A program made the translations under genes and the position numbers. A DNA stretch of 64,000 nt from Mucilaginibacter agri (GTDB taxonomy: Bacteria; Bacteroidota; Bacteroidia; Sphingobacteriales; Sphingobacteriaceae). Shown here one piece after another: positions 34,392-43,030 of the stretch; the stretch's first letter is position 1, and every line of letters begins with the position of its first letter. Below the pieces are notes generated by a model. It worked only from the letters and a program-made list of their open reading frames with translations, did not search any database and was not told the DNA's origin. Location of the stretch: the NCBI RefSeq assembly GCF_009928685.1, contig NZ_WWEO01000045.1:186001-250000 (forward strand), read 5' to 3'.

Positions 34392-35228
34392 ATGGACAAA
34401 AAAGTATGGTTTATTACAGGAGCTTCTAAAGGGTTTGGTTTAAGCTTGGTTAGGCAGTTATTAGCTGCAGGCCAATATGTTGCCGCTACCAGCCGTAATT
34501 TAGCTGACCTGACAAAAGCCGCGGGTGAAAAGACCGAATATTTTTTACCCCTGCAGGTTGATATTACCTGCGAAGATTGCGTGAGCAAAGCAATCCACAC
34601 TACCTATCAAACATTTAAAAAAATCGATGTGGTAATCAACAATGCCGGTTACGGTATTGGCGGTAGCATCGAAGAGTTAACCGATGCCGAAACACGTCAA
34701 AGCTTTGACGTTAATGTTTTCGGTACCCTCAATGTTATCCGTGGCGTAATGCCCTACCTGCGCCAGCAGAAATCGGGTCACATTATCAATATTTCATCTA
34801 TTGCCGGTATCACAGGCGGCACTGGTTGGGCCATTTATTCTGCTACCAAATTTGCCGTAGTGGGCCTTTCAGAAATTCTTGCTCAGGATATAAAGGCTTT
34901 AGGCATTAAAGTTACCGTAGTGGCGCCAGGCGCATTTCGCACCAGTTTCTTAACTCCAGAGTCGTTGGTGATGACCAAAACGCCAATTGACGAATATGCT
35001 GAAGTAAGAGCTATGCATGCCAAATATCTGGATATGAATGGTCATCAGGCCGGCGATCCGGAAAAGGCAGCTGCGGCTATCATCGATGTTGGTAATGACG
35101 AAAATCCACCGCTGTACCTTTTGTTGGGTACCGACGCTTACGAAAGAGCGATGAAGAAGCTCGAAGTTTTGGACAAAGAGTTTCGAATGAATGAGGAAAT
35201 ATCTAAAGCAATGGCCTATCAAGGTTAA
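34392..35228 (+). CDS. SDR-family oxidoreductase, first of a tandem pair
   Basis: 278 residues from ATG 34392 (MDKKVWFITGASKGFG); ATG 34377 would add five residues and is also possible. Cofactor loop GASKGFG, NAGYG, Ser in NISSIAG, Tyr and Lys in IYSATKFA: a complete classical SDR active site. The C-terminal GDPEKAAAAIIDV and PPLYLLLG are shared with the next gene, so the two are tandem paralogs. A TACCTTTG -7-like element lies at 34362-34369. Substrate unknown. Confidence 0.93.
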   Translation: MDKKVWFITGASKGFGLSLVRQLLAAGQYVAATSRNLADLTKAAGEKTEYFLPLQVDITCEDCVSKAIHTTYQTFKKIDVVINNAGYGIGGSIEELTDAETRQSFDVNVFGTLNVIRGVMPYLRQQKSGHIINISSIAGITGGTGWAIYSATKFAVVGLSEILAQDIKALGIKVTVVAPGAFRTSFLTPESLVMTKTPIDEYAEVRAMHAKYLDMNGHQAGDPEKAAAAIIDVGNDENPPLYLLLGTDAYERAMKKLEVLDKEFRMNEEISKAMAYQG

Positions 35229-35265
35229 TTTAAAGAATCATCTATCTAAAATCGAATCAATAAAA

Positions 35266-36111
35266 ATGGAAAATCAAAAAGTATGGTTTGTAACCGGCGC
35301 ATCAAAAGGCCTGGGCCTTGTGCTGGTACAAAAGCTATTGAGTAAAGGATATAAAGTGGTGGCAACATCCCGTAATGTTGCCGATCTGGAAAAAGAGGTT
35401 AAAACAGCAGCGGACAACTTCCTGCCATTAGCTGTCGATCTAAAAAGCGAAGCGAGCGTGCAACAAGCAATAGAAAAAACCATCAGCACCTTCGGACAAA
35501 TTGATGTGGTGGTTAACAACGCCGGCTATGGTATGCTAGGCGGCATTGAAGAAACTACCGACCAGGAAGCGCGGGATAACTTCGAAGTAAATGTATTCGG
35601 CTCCTTAAATGTTATCCGAAAAGCATTGCCTTACATGCGCGAAAAGCAATCGGGTAATATCCTTAACATTTCATCTATCGGTGGTTTTACCGGCGCATTT
35701 CCGGGCTTTGGTATCTATTGTGGCACCAAGTTCGCGGTAAACGGTTTCTCCGAATCATTGTACGAAGAAGTGAAGCCTTTCGGTATCCACGTAACTATTG
35801 TACAGCCGGGTTACTTCCGCACCAATTTCCTGTCATCCGGATCATTGGTTACTCCTAAAAATCCTATAGATGCCTATGAAAACGTTCGCCAATCGCAAAA
35901 TGCACACCAGAATCAAATAGATAACCAGCAGCCTGGCGATCCTGAAAAGGCAGCTGAGGCGATGATCGAAATAGTATCCGCTGAGAATCCGCCGCTCAAT
36001 TTATTTTTAGGGGAAGATGCTTACCAAGCTGCGATGGCTAAAATTGCCTACGTGCAAAAAGATATGGAAACCTGGAAAGAACTGAGCGTTTCAACCTCAT
36101 TTCAGGAATAA
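35266..36111 (+). CDS. SDR-family oxidoreductase, second of the tandem pair
   Basis: 281 residues from ATG 35266; the frame open to 35191 overlaps the end of the previous gene and carries no conserved sequence. It has GASKGLG, NAGYG, NISSIGG and YCGTKFAV (the YxxxK site), and the same tail GDPEKAAEAMIEI and PPLNLFLG as the first copy. Only 37 bases separate the genes, so they are co-transcribed and arose by duplication. A strong terminator follows. The closest general description is an SDR acting on a small carbonyl or steroid-like compound; unproven. Confidence 0.93.
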   Translation: MENQKVWFVTGASKGLGLVLVQKLLSKGYKVVATSRNVADLEKEVKTAADNFLPLAVDLKSEASVQQAIEKTISTFGQIDVVVNNAGYGMLGGIEETTDQEARDNFEVNVFGSLNVIRKALPYMREKQSGNILNISSIGGFTGAFPGFGIYCGTKFAVNGFSESLYEEVKPFGIHVTIVQPGYFRTNFLSSGSLVTPKNPIDAYENVRQSQNAHQNQIDNQQPGDPEKAAEAMIEIVSAENPPLNLFLGEDAYQAAMAKIAYVQKDMETWKELSVSTSFQE

Positions 36112-36130
36112 AAAATAATATCCTTGTTGC

Positions 36131-36168
36131 AAAAAAAGCACCTCTTTTAATTAGGAGGTGCTTTTTTT
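36131..36168. terminator. Terminator after the tandem SDR genes
   Basis: AAAAAAAGCACCTC and GAGGTGCTTTTTTT pair perfectly around a 10-base loop. Confidence 0.9.
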
Positions 36169-36217
36169 ATACTTTAAATTCGCCGGTATAAATCAATCTG
36201 CCAATTATTTCTAACCA

Positions 36218-37486
36218 ATGAAATCTATCTTATCAAAAGTATTTGTTGCCGGCTTATTACTCGGCAGCATGCATATTGTGGCCCAACCCATAAAGGTTAC
36301 CGTAGCGAAAACAGACAACGGTTACGCGCTTATGCGTGGTGGTAAACCTTATTTTATTAAAGGTGCTGGCGGCACCAGTTATATGGACAGGCTGGTTGAG
36401 TACGGCGGTAATTCTATCCGTACGTGGGACAGCAGCATGGGCGAATTTAACTTAAACAACGCCCAAAAGCTCGGATTAACAGTTACCATGGGGCTTAACG
36501 TGGCCCGCGAACGTCATGGGTTTAATTATGATTCAGCTGCTGTACACCAGCAATTAGAGAAACTGCGTAAGGAGGTTATCAAATACCGTAATTACCCGGC
36601 GCTGTTGGTTTGGGGGATAGGTAACGAACTTAATCTCGAATATAAAAACCCTAAAGTTTGGGATGCGGTAAATGATATTGCCAAAATGATCCATAAGGAA
36701 GACCCTAATCACCCGGCTACAACCATGCTTGCAGGTGTTAACCCCAAAGTAGTGGCCGAAATATTAACCCGTTGCCCGGATCTCGATTTATTATCTGTTC
36801 AGGTTTACGGCGGTTTAGCTTCAGTGCCACAGGAAATTCGCGCCGCTAAATGGACTGGCCCATACATGGTAACCGAATGGGGCCCAACGGGCCATTGGGA
36901 GGGTCCGCAAACGCCTTGGCATGCATCTGTAGAAGAAACCAGCAGCGAGAAAGCTGCCGTTTATAAAAGTCGTTATGAGGCTTCCATTAAAGTAGATAAA
37001 AACTGCCTCGGCTCATACGTTTTTTTGTGGGGACAAAAGCAGGAGCGTACCCCAACGTGGTATGGCTTATTTACCGAAAAGGGTGAGGAGAATGAGGTGG
37101 TAGATGTAATGCAATACTTGTGGACTGGTAAATACCCTGCTAACCGCGCCCCGCATCTGGATTCGCTAACATTAAATGGTAAGCATGTGCTCGATTTTAT
37201 TTACCTGCAACCCGGCAAAACTTATGATATCAAAGTATCTGTAAAAGATCCCGACAATGATAAACTAACCGCTCGTTGGGAGCTGTTGCCAGAGAGTACA
37301 GATCTTAAAAATGGCGGTGATCATGAGTCGAGACCGGCGCCTTTGGAAGGTCTTTTAAACAGTAGTAGCGTTAACAAAGCGACGATAAAAGCGCCCGAAA
37401 AAGAGGGTGCTTACCGCTTATTTTTATATGTAACCGACGGCCATAATAATGTTGCTACAGCAAATGTTCCTTTTTTTGTGAAATAG
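36218..37486 (+). CDS. Secreted TIM-barrel glycoside hydrolase with C-terminal beta domain
   Basis: 422 residues. Signal peptide ends near HIVAQ (residue 23). A (beta/alpha)8 domain with GH clan A features covers about 30-300: LVWGIGNELNLE gives the acid/base E137 after Asn, and YMVTEWGPTG gives the likely nucleophile E220. This is the GH2 TIM-barrel-like group. The last ~110 residues look like an Ig or fibronectin-type sandwich ending YRLFLYVTDGHNNVATA. It should cut beta-linked polysaccharide outside the cytoplasm; sugar unknown. Single gene. Confidence 0.88.
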   Translation: MKSILSKVFVAGLLLGSMHIVAQPIKVTVAKTDNGYALMRGGKPYFIKGAGGTSYMDRLVEYGGNSIRTWDSSMGEFNLNNAQKLGLTVTMGLNVARERHGFNYDSAAVHQQLEKLRKEVIKYRNYPALLVWGIGNELNLEYKNPKVWDAVNDIAKMIHKEDPNHPATTMLAGVNPKVVAEILTRCPDLDLLSVQVYGGLASVPQEIRAAKWTGPYMVTEWGPTGHWEGPQTPWHASVEETSSEKAAVYKSRYEASIKVDKNCLGSYVFLWGQKQERTPTWYGLFTEKGEENEVVDVMQYLWTGKYPANRAPHLDSLTLNGKHVLDFIYLQPGKTYDIKVSVKDPDNDKLTARWELLPESTDLKNGGDHESRPAPLEGLLNSSSVNKATIKAPEKEGAYRLFLYVTDGHNNVATANVPFFVK

Positions 37487-37691
37487 TAAAAAATATTTTA
37501 TATTTAAGTAATTGACTTACAGGTGTTATTGCAGTGCCGCTTGCAAGCATTTTGTACCAATGGTAATCCAATTGTAAGGTTGTAAAAATACTTCGAATCG
37601 GGCTACACAATTTAATGGTACAGTTGTTGTAAATATTATAATACAGCAGTTAATTCTGTGTTGAAATTAATTTACCAATTATAATAGTCAT

Positions 37692-37874
37692 ATGAAAGAG
37701 CAACATCATGTAAAAGGGAACGCCAGTGTGCAGGGAGAGCCAACATCAGATCGTAATTTTAACGATATGAAAGAGGCTAAACAACAACGTGGCGTTAGCA
37801 ATGGCGGCGGCCAGACGGCAAACCAAACCTGGAACCGCGACAGTGTTCACAAACCAAAACGTAGAATGTTATAA
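37692..37874 (+). CDS. Small basic hydrophilic protein
   Basis: 60 residues, no hydrophobic segment, rich in Asn, Gln, Gly and Lys, ending KPKRRML. It is probably disordered. No family recognised. Support: an ATG after a 200-base leader and a perfect terminator three bases after the stop. Confidence 0.55.
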   Translation: MKEQHHVKGNASVQGEPTSDRNFNDMKEAKQQRGVSNGGGQTANQTWNRDSVHKPKRRML

Positions 37875-37877
37875 CAT

Positions 37878-37911
37878 AAAAAAGCCTCCCGAGCAATCGG
37901 GAGGCTTTTTT
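37878..37911. terminator. Terminator after the small basic protein
   Basis: AAAAAAGCCTCCCGA pairs with TCGGGAGGCTTTTTT around a 4-base loop; serves both convergent genes. Confidence 0.9.
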
Positions 37912-37918
37912 ATGAGGC

Positions 37919-38296
37919 CTAAATCTTATTGGTTGCAGTTAAAACGATCCGGTATCCATCAGGATCGGCATAAGTTGCGCCATTTACTTTCCAATACGGG
38001 TTCTTAGCTTCCAGTTCCATAACATTATTAGCCTTAAACAATTCTTTTAGCGACAGGTATTCGGCCACAGTTGGTAAATAGAAAACCAACAGGTCATCTT
38101 CATCAGGTTTATGATCGGGAGCTTCCTTAGAAGTGGTGAATTCCAGATGCCAATCGGAGCCAATTAAACCAAGAAAGACACCGTCATAACCATCATGGTC
38201 CTTAAACTCGCCCAGTGTCGATAAACCTAGCAGAACCTTGTAGAAATGGATAATTGGCACCAGGTTGTTAGTATGGCGTGCTATTCTGAATTTCAT
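37919..38296 (-). CDS. VOC superfamily protein
   Basis: 125 residues, one VOC domain. FRIARHTNNL at the start and WHLEFTTS in the middle hold candidate metal ligands (H8, E53); ATYADPDGYRIVL is the familiar final strand. Relatives include glyoxalase I, extradiol dioxygenases and bleomycin-resistance proteins, but the substrate of this one cannot be told. It is a single gene ending at a shared terminator. Confidence 0.88.
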   Translation of the reverse strand: MKFRIARHTNNLVPIIHFYKVLLGLSTLGEFKDHDGYDGVFLGLIGSDWHLEFTTSKEAPDHKPDEDDLLVFYLPTVAEYLSLKELFKANNVMELEAKNPYWKVNGATYADPDGYRIVLTATNKI

Positions 38297-38369
38297 TTTG
38301 CTTAGTTTGTAACATTATAAAGCTAAAAACAATCTTATAAGCTGTTATTAAATTGCTCAATTTATATCC

Positions 38370-38738
38370 ATGAAAAAATCGATGATGATATTAGTTGCCG
38401 GCCCATACCGCTCTGGCACGAATGATGACCCGGCGCTGATTGCTGCCAACGTTAAAAACATGACTGATACCGCACTTGCAGTTTATCGCCTGGGCCACAT
38501 GCCGGTACTTGGTGAGTGGTTTGCCCTGCCGCTAATTGAAGCTGCGGGCTCAAAGCAAATTGGGGACGATGTGTTTAACGAACTTTTTCACCCTGTTGCA
38601 GTTCAGCTAATAGATCATTGTGATGCTGTGTTGCGTATAGGAGGCCCTTCTGCAGGCGCCGATGAAATGGTGGCAACAGGGTTGGCCAAGCAGAAAGAAA
38701 TATTTTACAACTTAGATAACCTACCAGCAGTGGAATAA
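38370..38738 (+). CDS. DUF4406-like protein (nucleoside deoxyribosyltransferase fold)
   Basis: 122 residues. The start MMILVAGPYRSG resembles the nucleotide-handling loop of nucleoside 2-deoxyribosyltransferase-like proteins, and DHCDAVLRIGGPSAGADEMV (about 87-106) fits the second conserved region with D and E residues in the active-site position. The family is often small and cytoplasmic. Whether it acts on nucleosides is unproven. It converges with the MutS-like gene on the other strand. Confidence 0.8.
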   Translation: MKKSMMILVAGPYRSGTNDDPALIAANVKNMTDTALAVYRLGHMPVLGEWFALPLIEAAGSKQIGDDVFNELFHPVAVQLIDHCDAVLRIGGPSAGADEMVATGLAKQKEIFYNLDNLPAVE

Positions 38739-38751
38739 AGCCGGGATAAAA

Positions 38752-40413
38752 TCAATTATACTTTTTGCCCAATTCTTCGCTTACTTTATTTGCGTTGTTA
38801 ATTACGCTTTCGGGGTAACCGATAGCTTTAAGAACGGCAATCGCATTTTTGTGCTTCAATATACCGGGCTTTATTTTGTAGTCGAATATTAGGCGTTCGT
38901 CGGCAGCCATTTCCTCGAAAGAATATACAGCATATTCATCTCCAAGGAGTTCGGCCAGTTCCAGATCGTGAGTCGACACGAACACGAAGGTTTTATTGGC
39001 TGATAAGTAAGAGAGTATAGCCTTAGCCGCAGCCACACGTTCTATAGTATTAGTCCCGCGGAAGATTTCATCAATGATAACGAGGCAATTTCCTCCGGTT
39101 TCTTTTACGTGGTTAAGGATATTAAATATGGATAATGCCTCTGCCTGGAAATAGCTTTTAGACTCATCGAGGCTATCGGTCATGTTTATGCTGCTGCAAA
39201 TGTCTAATAGAGGCGCTTGGTAGCTTTTTGATGGAGATGTATATAAAGTTTGTGTCAGCAGTGTATTAACGGCTACCGAGCGTATAAAAGTAGTTTTCCC
39301 CGACATATTAGATCCTGTGATCAATACGCCTTGGCTATGTTTCGCCAATAAAGAGTTTGGTACACAGTTGTAAATTAGCGGATGGTACAGCTCGTCTATC
39401 TTTAATTCGTCACTACCATTCACAAAATTAGGCTTGCAATAATAGGGTAGCCCGGCGCGTAACGATTGAACACTAACCGCAGCATCAATTTCGGCTACGT
39501 AGTTAAATAATACTTCGATAGGCTCCCTTTGGAAATTTACCTCGTCGATTACATTAATAAATGCCCGTGGTTCTATTAACAACAATATCTTAAACAACTC
39601 CCATATTCCCGAGCCCAAATCTGTAGGATCATTACTTATCCCGCTTTCGAGGCTCACGTATGCCAGCTTTCGGTTTAACTTCTTTAATTGTGCTGTTGCA
39701 TTTTGCGAGCCTTTATAACCTGCGGTTTGTATAATGTTTCCAATATTGTTAGCTACACTAATCATCCGTCTTAATTGCGGTAGTGAGTGTACAAAACCAT
39801 AAATCTTTTCCTTATTGGTAAAATGGATATAGAAGTTGAACATTGTAAAACCCAACGTCAGGAAGAATAAGAATTGATTGTGAAGTACAATGGTAAGTGC
39901 CAACGCTGCTACCCAAAGTATCCCTGCAAAGCGAACATAAAGCTTTAGGATAGCATCATAAAGAAGCACGGCTTGGGTATGAAATAGCTGGTGAATATAA
40001 TAAGCATCCGGATTGTTTAACCGCTGCAACTCCATCATAATGGCCTCGCGTTTTGCATCGTCGGCACCTACTTGTTCAATCAACTGGTCAAAATCCAATA
40101 GTTTATGTCGCTCTCGTTCGGGCTTGCGTAGCCTGGCGTACAAATATTGCTGACCAGGTTTAGAATTAGCCCTATCGACATATTCAAAAAGTTTTTCCAG
40201 GTCGATGTCAGCTGCCAGAGTTGCTGCTAACACGTCGTCATCCAGATGTTTACTGTAAGCCGTAATCAAACGGTAATGGCGAACGCTGTCCAATGGCTTT
40301 CCCCAATTGCTGCGAAGCTCGTCGAGGAGTCTTGCTCTTTTTTGTTTGTTTTTGTAGGTGCTAAAAAATAAAAAGGCAATTATAGCTATTAAAGCAATGG
40401 GCAACAGGATCAT
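38752..40413 (-). CDS. Membrane-anchored MutS-like ATPase
   Basis: 553 residues. The C-terminal third is a MutS ATPase domain: Walker A GSNMSGKT at 367-374, then SYFQAEALSI, the Walker B IIDEIFRGT near 445-453 and FVSTHDLELAELL. The N-terminal mismatch-reading domain of MutS is missing. Instead hydrophobic helices lie at about 3-19 and 160-200, so the protein is attached to the inner membrane. Such short MutS-related proteins are common in Bacteroidota and their role is not mismatch repair in the usual sense. Function unknown. Next gene upstream on this strand is lysC. Confidence 0.9.
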   Translation of the reverse strand: MILLPIALIAIIAFLFFSTYKNKQKRARLLDELRSNWGKPLDSVRHYRLITAYSKHLDDDVLAATLAADIDLEKLFEYVDRANSKPGQQYLYARLRKPERERHKLLDFDQLIEQVGADDAKREAIMMELQRLNNPDAYYIHQLFHTQAVLLYDAILKLYVRFAGILWVAALALTIVLHNQFLFFLTLGFTMFNFYIHFTNKEKIYGFVHSLPQLRRMISVANNIGNIIQTAGYKGSQNATAQLKKLNRKLAYVSLESGISNDPTDLGSGIWELFKILLLIEPRAFINVIDEVNFQREPIEVLFNYVAEIDAAVSVQSLRAGLPYYCKPNFVNGSDELKIDELYHPLIYNCVPNSLLAKHSQGVLITGSNMSGKTTFIRSVAVNTLLTQTLYTSPSKSYQAPLLDICSSINMTDSLDESKSYFQAEALSIFNILNHVKETGGNCLVIIDEIFRGTNTIERVAAAKAILSYLSANKTFVFVSTHDLELAELLGDEYAVYSFEEMAADERLIFDYKIKPGILKHKNAIAVLKAIGYPESVINNANKVSEELGKKYN

Positions 40414-40441
40414 AAGTATGAAGGTACGGTTTATAACAACG

Positions 40442-41698
40442 TTACTTCACTACCATTTGCGCAGTGTTACGACTTAGTTGTTCCAATAGTACGGTTCTAT
40501 CATCAATAAGAGCCTTCAGTTCTTCCTGTTTATAATGTCTTACTGTGATGATAGTTAGATTGTTATTGTACTTTACGTTAAACTCTTGTTTAAGTTGGTT
40601 ATGTAAATTGTCGAAGCGCTCTTCACGGTAGTCAAAGCACACGGTAAAGCTTAAAGCCGATACCTGCATCATATTGATTTTAATGTGATTGGCAGCGAAT
40701 AAGCTAAACACCGCACTCAAATGATCCTCGGTAATAAATGTATAATCTTTGGCAGACAGCGAAACCAAGACCTGATCTTGCTTAACAATGATCACCGGTT
40801 TTTCGTAATATAACGCGGCAGTTTCCGAAATCACCGTACCTATGGCATCAGGGTCGCCAAACGGTTTAACCAACAACGGGATATTGGCGTTTTGCAGTGG
40901 CTTAATGGTTTTGGGGTGAATTACTCCCGCTCCGTAGTAAGTCATCTCAATAGCTTCGGTGTACGATAGTTGATCGAATTTAACCGTGTCTTTAAAATGC
41001 TTAGGGTCGGCGTTGAGAATGCCTGGCACATCTTTCCAGGTGGTAACAGAGGTAGCCTTAAGGCAGGCTGCAAATATAGCCGCAGTATAATCAGAACCTT
41101 CGCGGCCCAGTGTTGTGGTGAAGTTTTCTGATGTGCCACCCAAAAACCCCTGGGTTACCACTATGCCTTTTTGCAGCAAAGCAGGTATATCTTGTTGGAT
41201 ATGTTCGCAGGTTTTAGCCCATTCCACTACACCTTCGCGATAAGTATTATCGGTATGGATATATCCCCGTACATCGAGCCATTTGCTGGTTAAACCAACG
41301 TGGTTCAAGTATGCGTTTACAATTCGGGTTGATACCAATTCGCCAATGGAAACCAATTGATCATAGATAAAATCATAGTCGTCATGCGGCTCGTCTTCTA
41401 TCATCCAGTCTATTTCCACAAACGTGTTGGCAACCTCATCAAATGCTGGGTGCGATGGATCAAAGAGTTCGCTAAGGATATGAAAGTGATAGTCTTTTAT
41501 TTCGTTATATATCAGATGTATATCATCTTTTTGGTCAACATAAGCTTTAGTTAATTTTTCTAAGGCATTTGTAGTTTTGCCCATGGCCGAAACCACGATA
41601 AGCAATTGTTGGCCGGCATATTTTTGAACTACTTTAGTAAGATTGATAATACCCGCAGCGTCTTTAACAGACGCCCCGCCGAATTTGAAAACAAGCAT
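40442..41698 (-). CDS. lysC: Aspartate kinase
   Basis: 418 residues, monofunctional. The kinase part opens KFGGASVKD and carries TLGREGSDYTAA (about 210-221), characteristic of aspartokinases; the regulatory ACT region lies C-terminal (VLVSLSAKDYTFITEDHLSAVFSLF). It phosphorylates aspartate as the first step to lysine, threonine and methionine. No fused homoserine dehydrogenase. The ATG follows directly after the stop of the upstream lipoprotein gene (TAAATG). The first KFGG has Ala where most have Thr, a minor change. Confidence 0.93.
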   Translation of the reverse strand: MLVFKFGGASVKDAAGIINLTKVVQKYAGQQLLIVVSAMGKTTNALEKLTKAYVDQKDDIHLIYNEIKDYHFHILSELFDPSHPAFDEVANTFVEIDWMIEDEPHDDYDFIYDQLVSIGELVSTRIVNAYLNHVGLTSKWLDVRGYIHTDNTYREGVVEWAKTCEHIQQDIPALLQKGIVVTQGFLGGTSENFTTTLGREGSDYTAAIFAACLKATSVTTWKDVPGILNADPKHFKDTVKFDQLSYTEAIEMTYYGAGVIHPKTIKPLQNANIPLLVKPFGDPDAIGTVISETAALYYEKPVIIVKQDQVLVSLSAKDYTFITEDHLSAVFSLFAANHIKINMMQVSALSFTVCFDYREERFDNLHNQLKQEFNVKYNNNLTIITVRHYKQEELKALIDDRTVLLEQLSRNTAQMVVK

Positions 41699-42502
41699 TT
41701 ATTTGATGTATTGAGCTACAACCGTATTTGGCCGTATTAATTTTTTAATTTGAGAATAAGGGATTGTCAGATCTGTTTTGCCTGCCGCATAAGGCTTAAT
41801 TTCGTACTGATTGTATACAAAGCGCAAACCCACCGGCGAGATCAGAAAGTTTTCGTTGAGGCTGAATTTGGCATCTTTAAAAAAGTAGTCATTAGATAAG
41901 GACGCAGTATCGCTTAGGTTCTCCTGTTTGCGGAAAATTTTCTCACCGATCTGCGTTAGTTGTGGGCCATAACCGTCAACCAGAATGTCTTTTAGTTCGA
42001 GGTTTTTATGCACCTTGGTTGCCCAATTAACGAAACCTGTAAATGAACCACCATGAGCGCCACCCAAATAGCTGTAACCATCTATCTGCAAGGTTGTTAA
42101 GGCCGAATCCTGTCTTAAAACCGTGGCTTTGTTGTCGAGCGTATAAAACATGCCTTTACGACTGCCAGTTTTGAGCTCTGACTGGTAAGCGCTCATAAAG
42201 TTTTTGGCCAGATCCTCAAAATTATCTTTGGTTCTTTCTCCTACCATAAATAAACCTACCAATTTATGCTTAAGGGTATCATTCAAGGCTGTTTCTGAAA
42301 CGAAAGCAGGGTAGGTGATCTTAATTACTGTGCAAGCGCTGTCGGCCTTGTTTCCGCAATCGTCGGCACGCTGTTTAAAGGTGGTGTATTTATAAGTAAG
42401 TGTATCTTTTGCGACTGCAGCTTTTACATCGGGGTTTTTAGCTTGCCAGCAACTGCTTAGGGCCAAAAATGAAAAGGGTATTAATAAAAACTTCATCCTC
42501 AT
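41699..42502 (-). CDS. DUF3298/DUF4163-type lipoprotein
   Basis: 267 residues from ATG 42502 (MRMKFLLIPF). The lipobox is LALSSC with Cys near residue 18. The mature domain matches the RsiV-like DUF3298 pattern: ITYPAFVS near the start, SYLGGAHGGSFTGFVNWA in the middle (the GGAHG block) and a final LIRPNT. Relatives include the sigma-V anti-sigma factor and lysozyme-binding domains. The start forms an ATGA overlap with the stop of the GNAT gene, and lysC follows at once, so three unlike genes share one transcript. Confidence 0.87.
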   Translation of the reverse strand: MRMKFLLIPFSFLALSSCWQAKNPDVKAAVAKDTLTYKYTTFKQRADDCGNKADSACTVIKITYPAFVSETALNDTLKHKLVGLFMVGERTKDNFEDLAKNFMSAYQSELKTGSRKGMFYTLDNKATVLRQDSALTTLQIDGYSYLGGAHGGSFTGFVNWATKVHKNLELKDILVDGYGPQLTQIGEKIFRKQENLSDTASLSNDYFFKDAKFSLNENFLISPVGLRFVYNQYEIKPYAAGKTDLTIPYSQIKKLIRPNTVVAQYIK

Positions 42503-42972
42503 AAGTCTAACGCCATTATTTGTTCTTTGGTCAACGATGCATTTAACCATCCAGCCTCTACGTTGGCCTCGTATTTTTTATAAAAAGCTATAGCGGGTTC
42601 ATTCCAATCCAGCACTTGCCAGGTCATACCATTAAAACCAAGCTCTTGAGCCTCCTGTATCAATCGGTTAAACAGCATTTTGCCAGCCCCCTTGCCACGA
42701 AATGCTTCAGTAACAATTAAATCTTCTAAATATAAGCGGCATCCCTTCCAGGTAGAATAACGCACATAATACAATGCAAAACCCACAATTAAACCATCCA
42801 GGCTGGCTACGTAGGCTTTCCAAACAGGGTTTGGTCCAAAGCCTGCTTCCTCAAATTCGTGCTGGCTTACCGTAACTTCCTCGGGCGCCCGTTCAAACAA
42901 AGCTAGTTCATGGATCAGATCGAGCAAACGCGCGCAATCATCTCTTTTAGCAACTCTGATCTTGATCTCCAT
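42499..42972 (-). CDS. GNAT acetyltransferase (diamine acetyltransferase-like)
   Basis: 157 residues. Text matches the spermidine/spermine acetyltransferase-like group: IRVAKRDDCARLLDLIHELALFE at the start, YLEDLIVTEAFRGKGAGKML with the Q/R-x-x-G-x-G/A loop (FRGKGAGK), and WNEPAIAFYKKYEA near the end. It should acetylate a small amine with acetyl-CoA. First gene of the three-gene unit with the DUF3298 lipoprotein and lysC, joined by a four-base overlap. Confidence 0.91.
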   Translation of the reverse strand: MEIKIRVAKRDDCARLLDLIHELALFERAPEEVTVSQHEFEEAGFGPNPVWKAYVASLDGLIVGFALYYVRYSTWKGCRLYLEDLIVTEAFRGKGAGKMLFNRLIQEAQELGFNGMTWQVLDWNEPAIAFYKKYEANVEAGWLNASLTKEQIMALDL

Positions 42973-43030
42973 AATTTTAAGGTTTAAGGGGCGTTTATTG
43001 TAAGTTAGTCGCTATTTCAGATGTTTGCAA

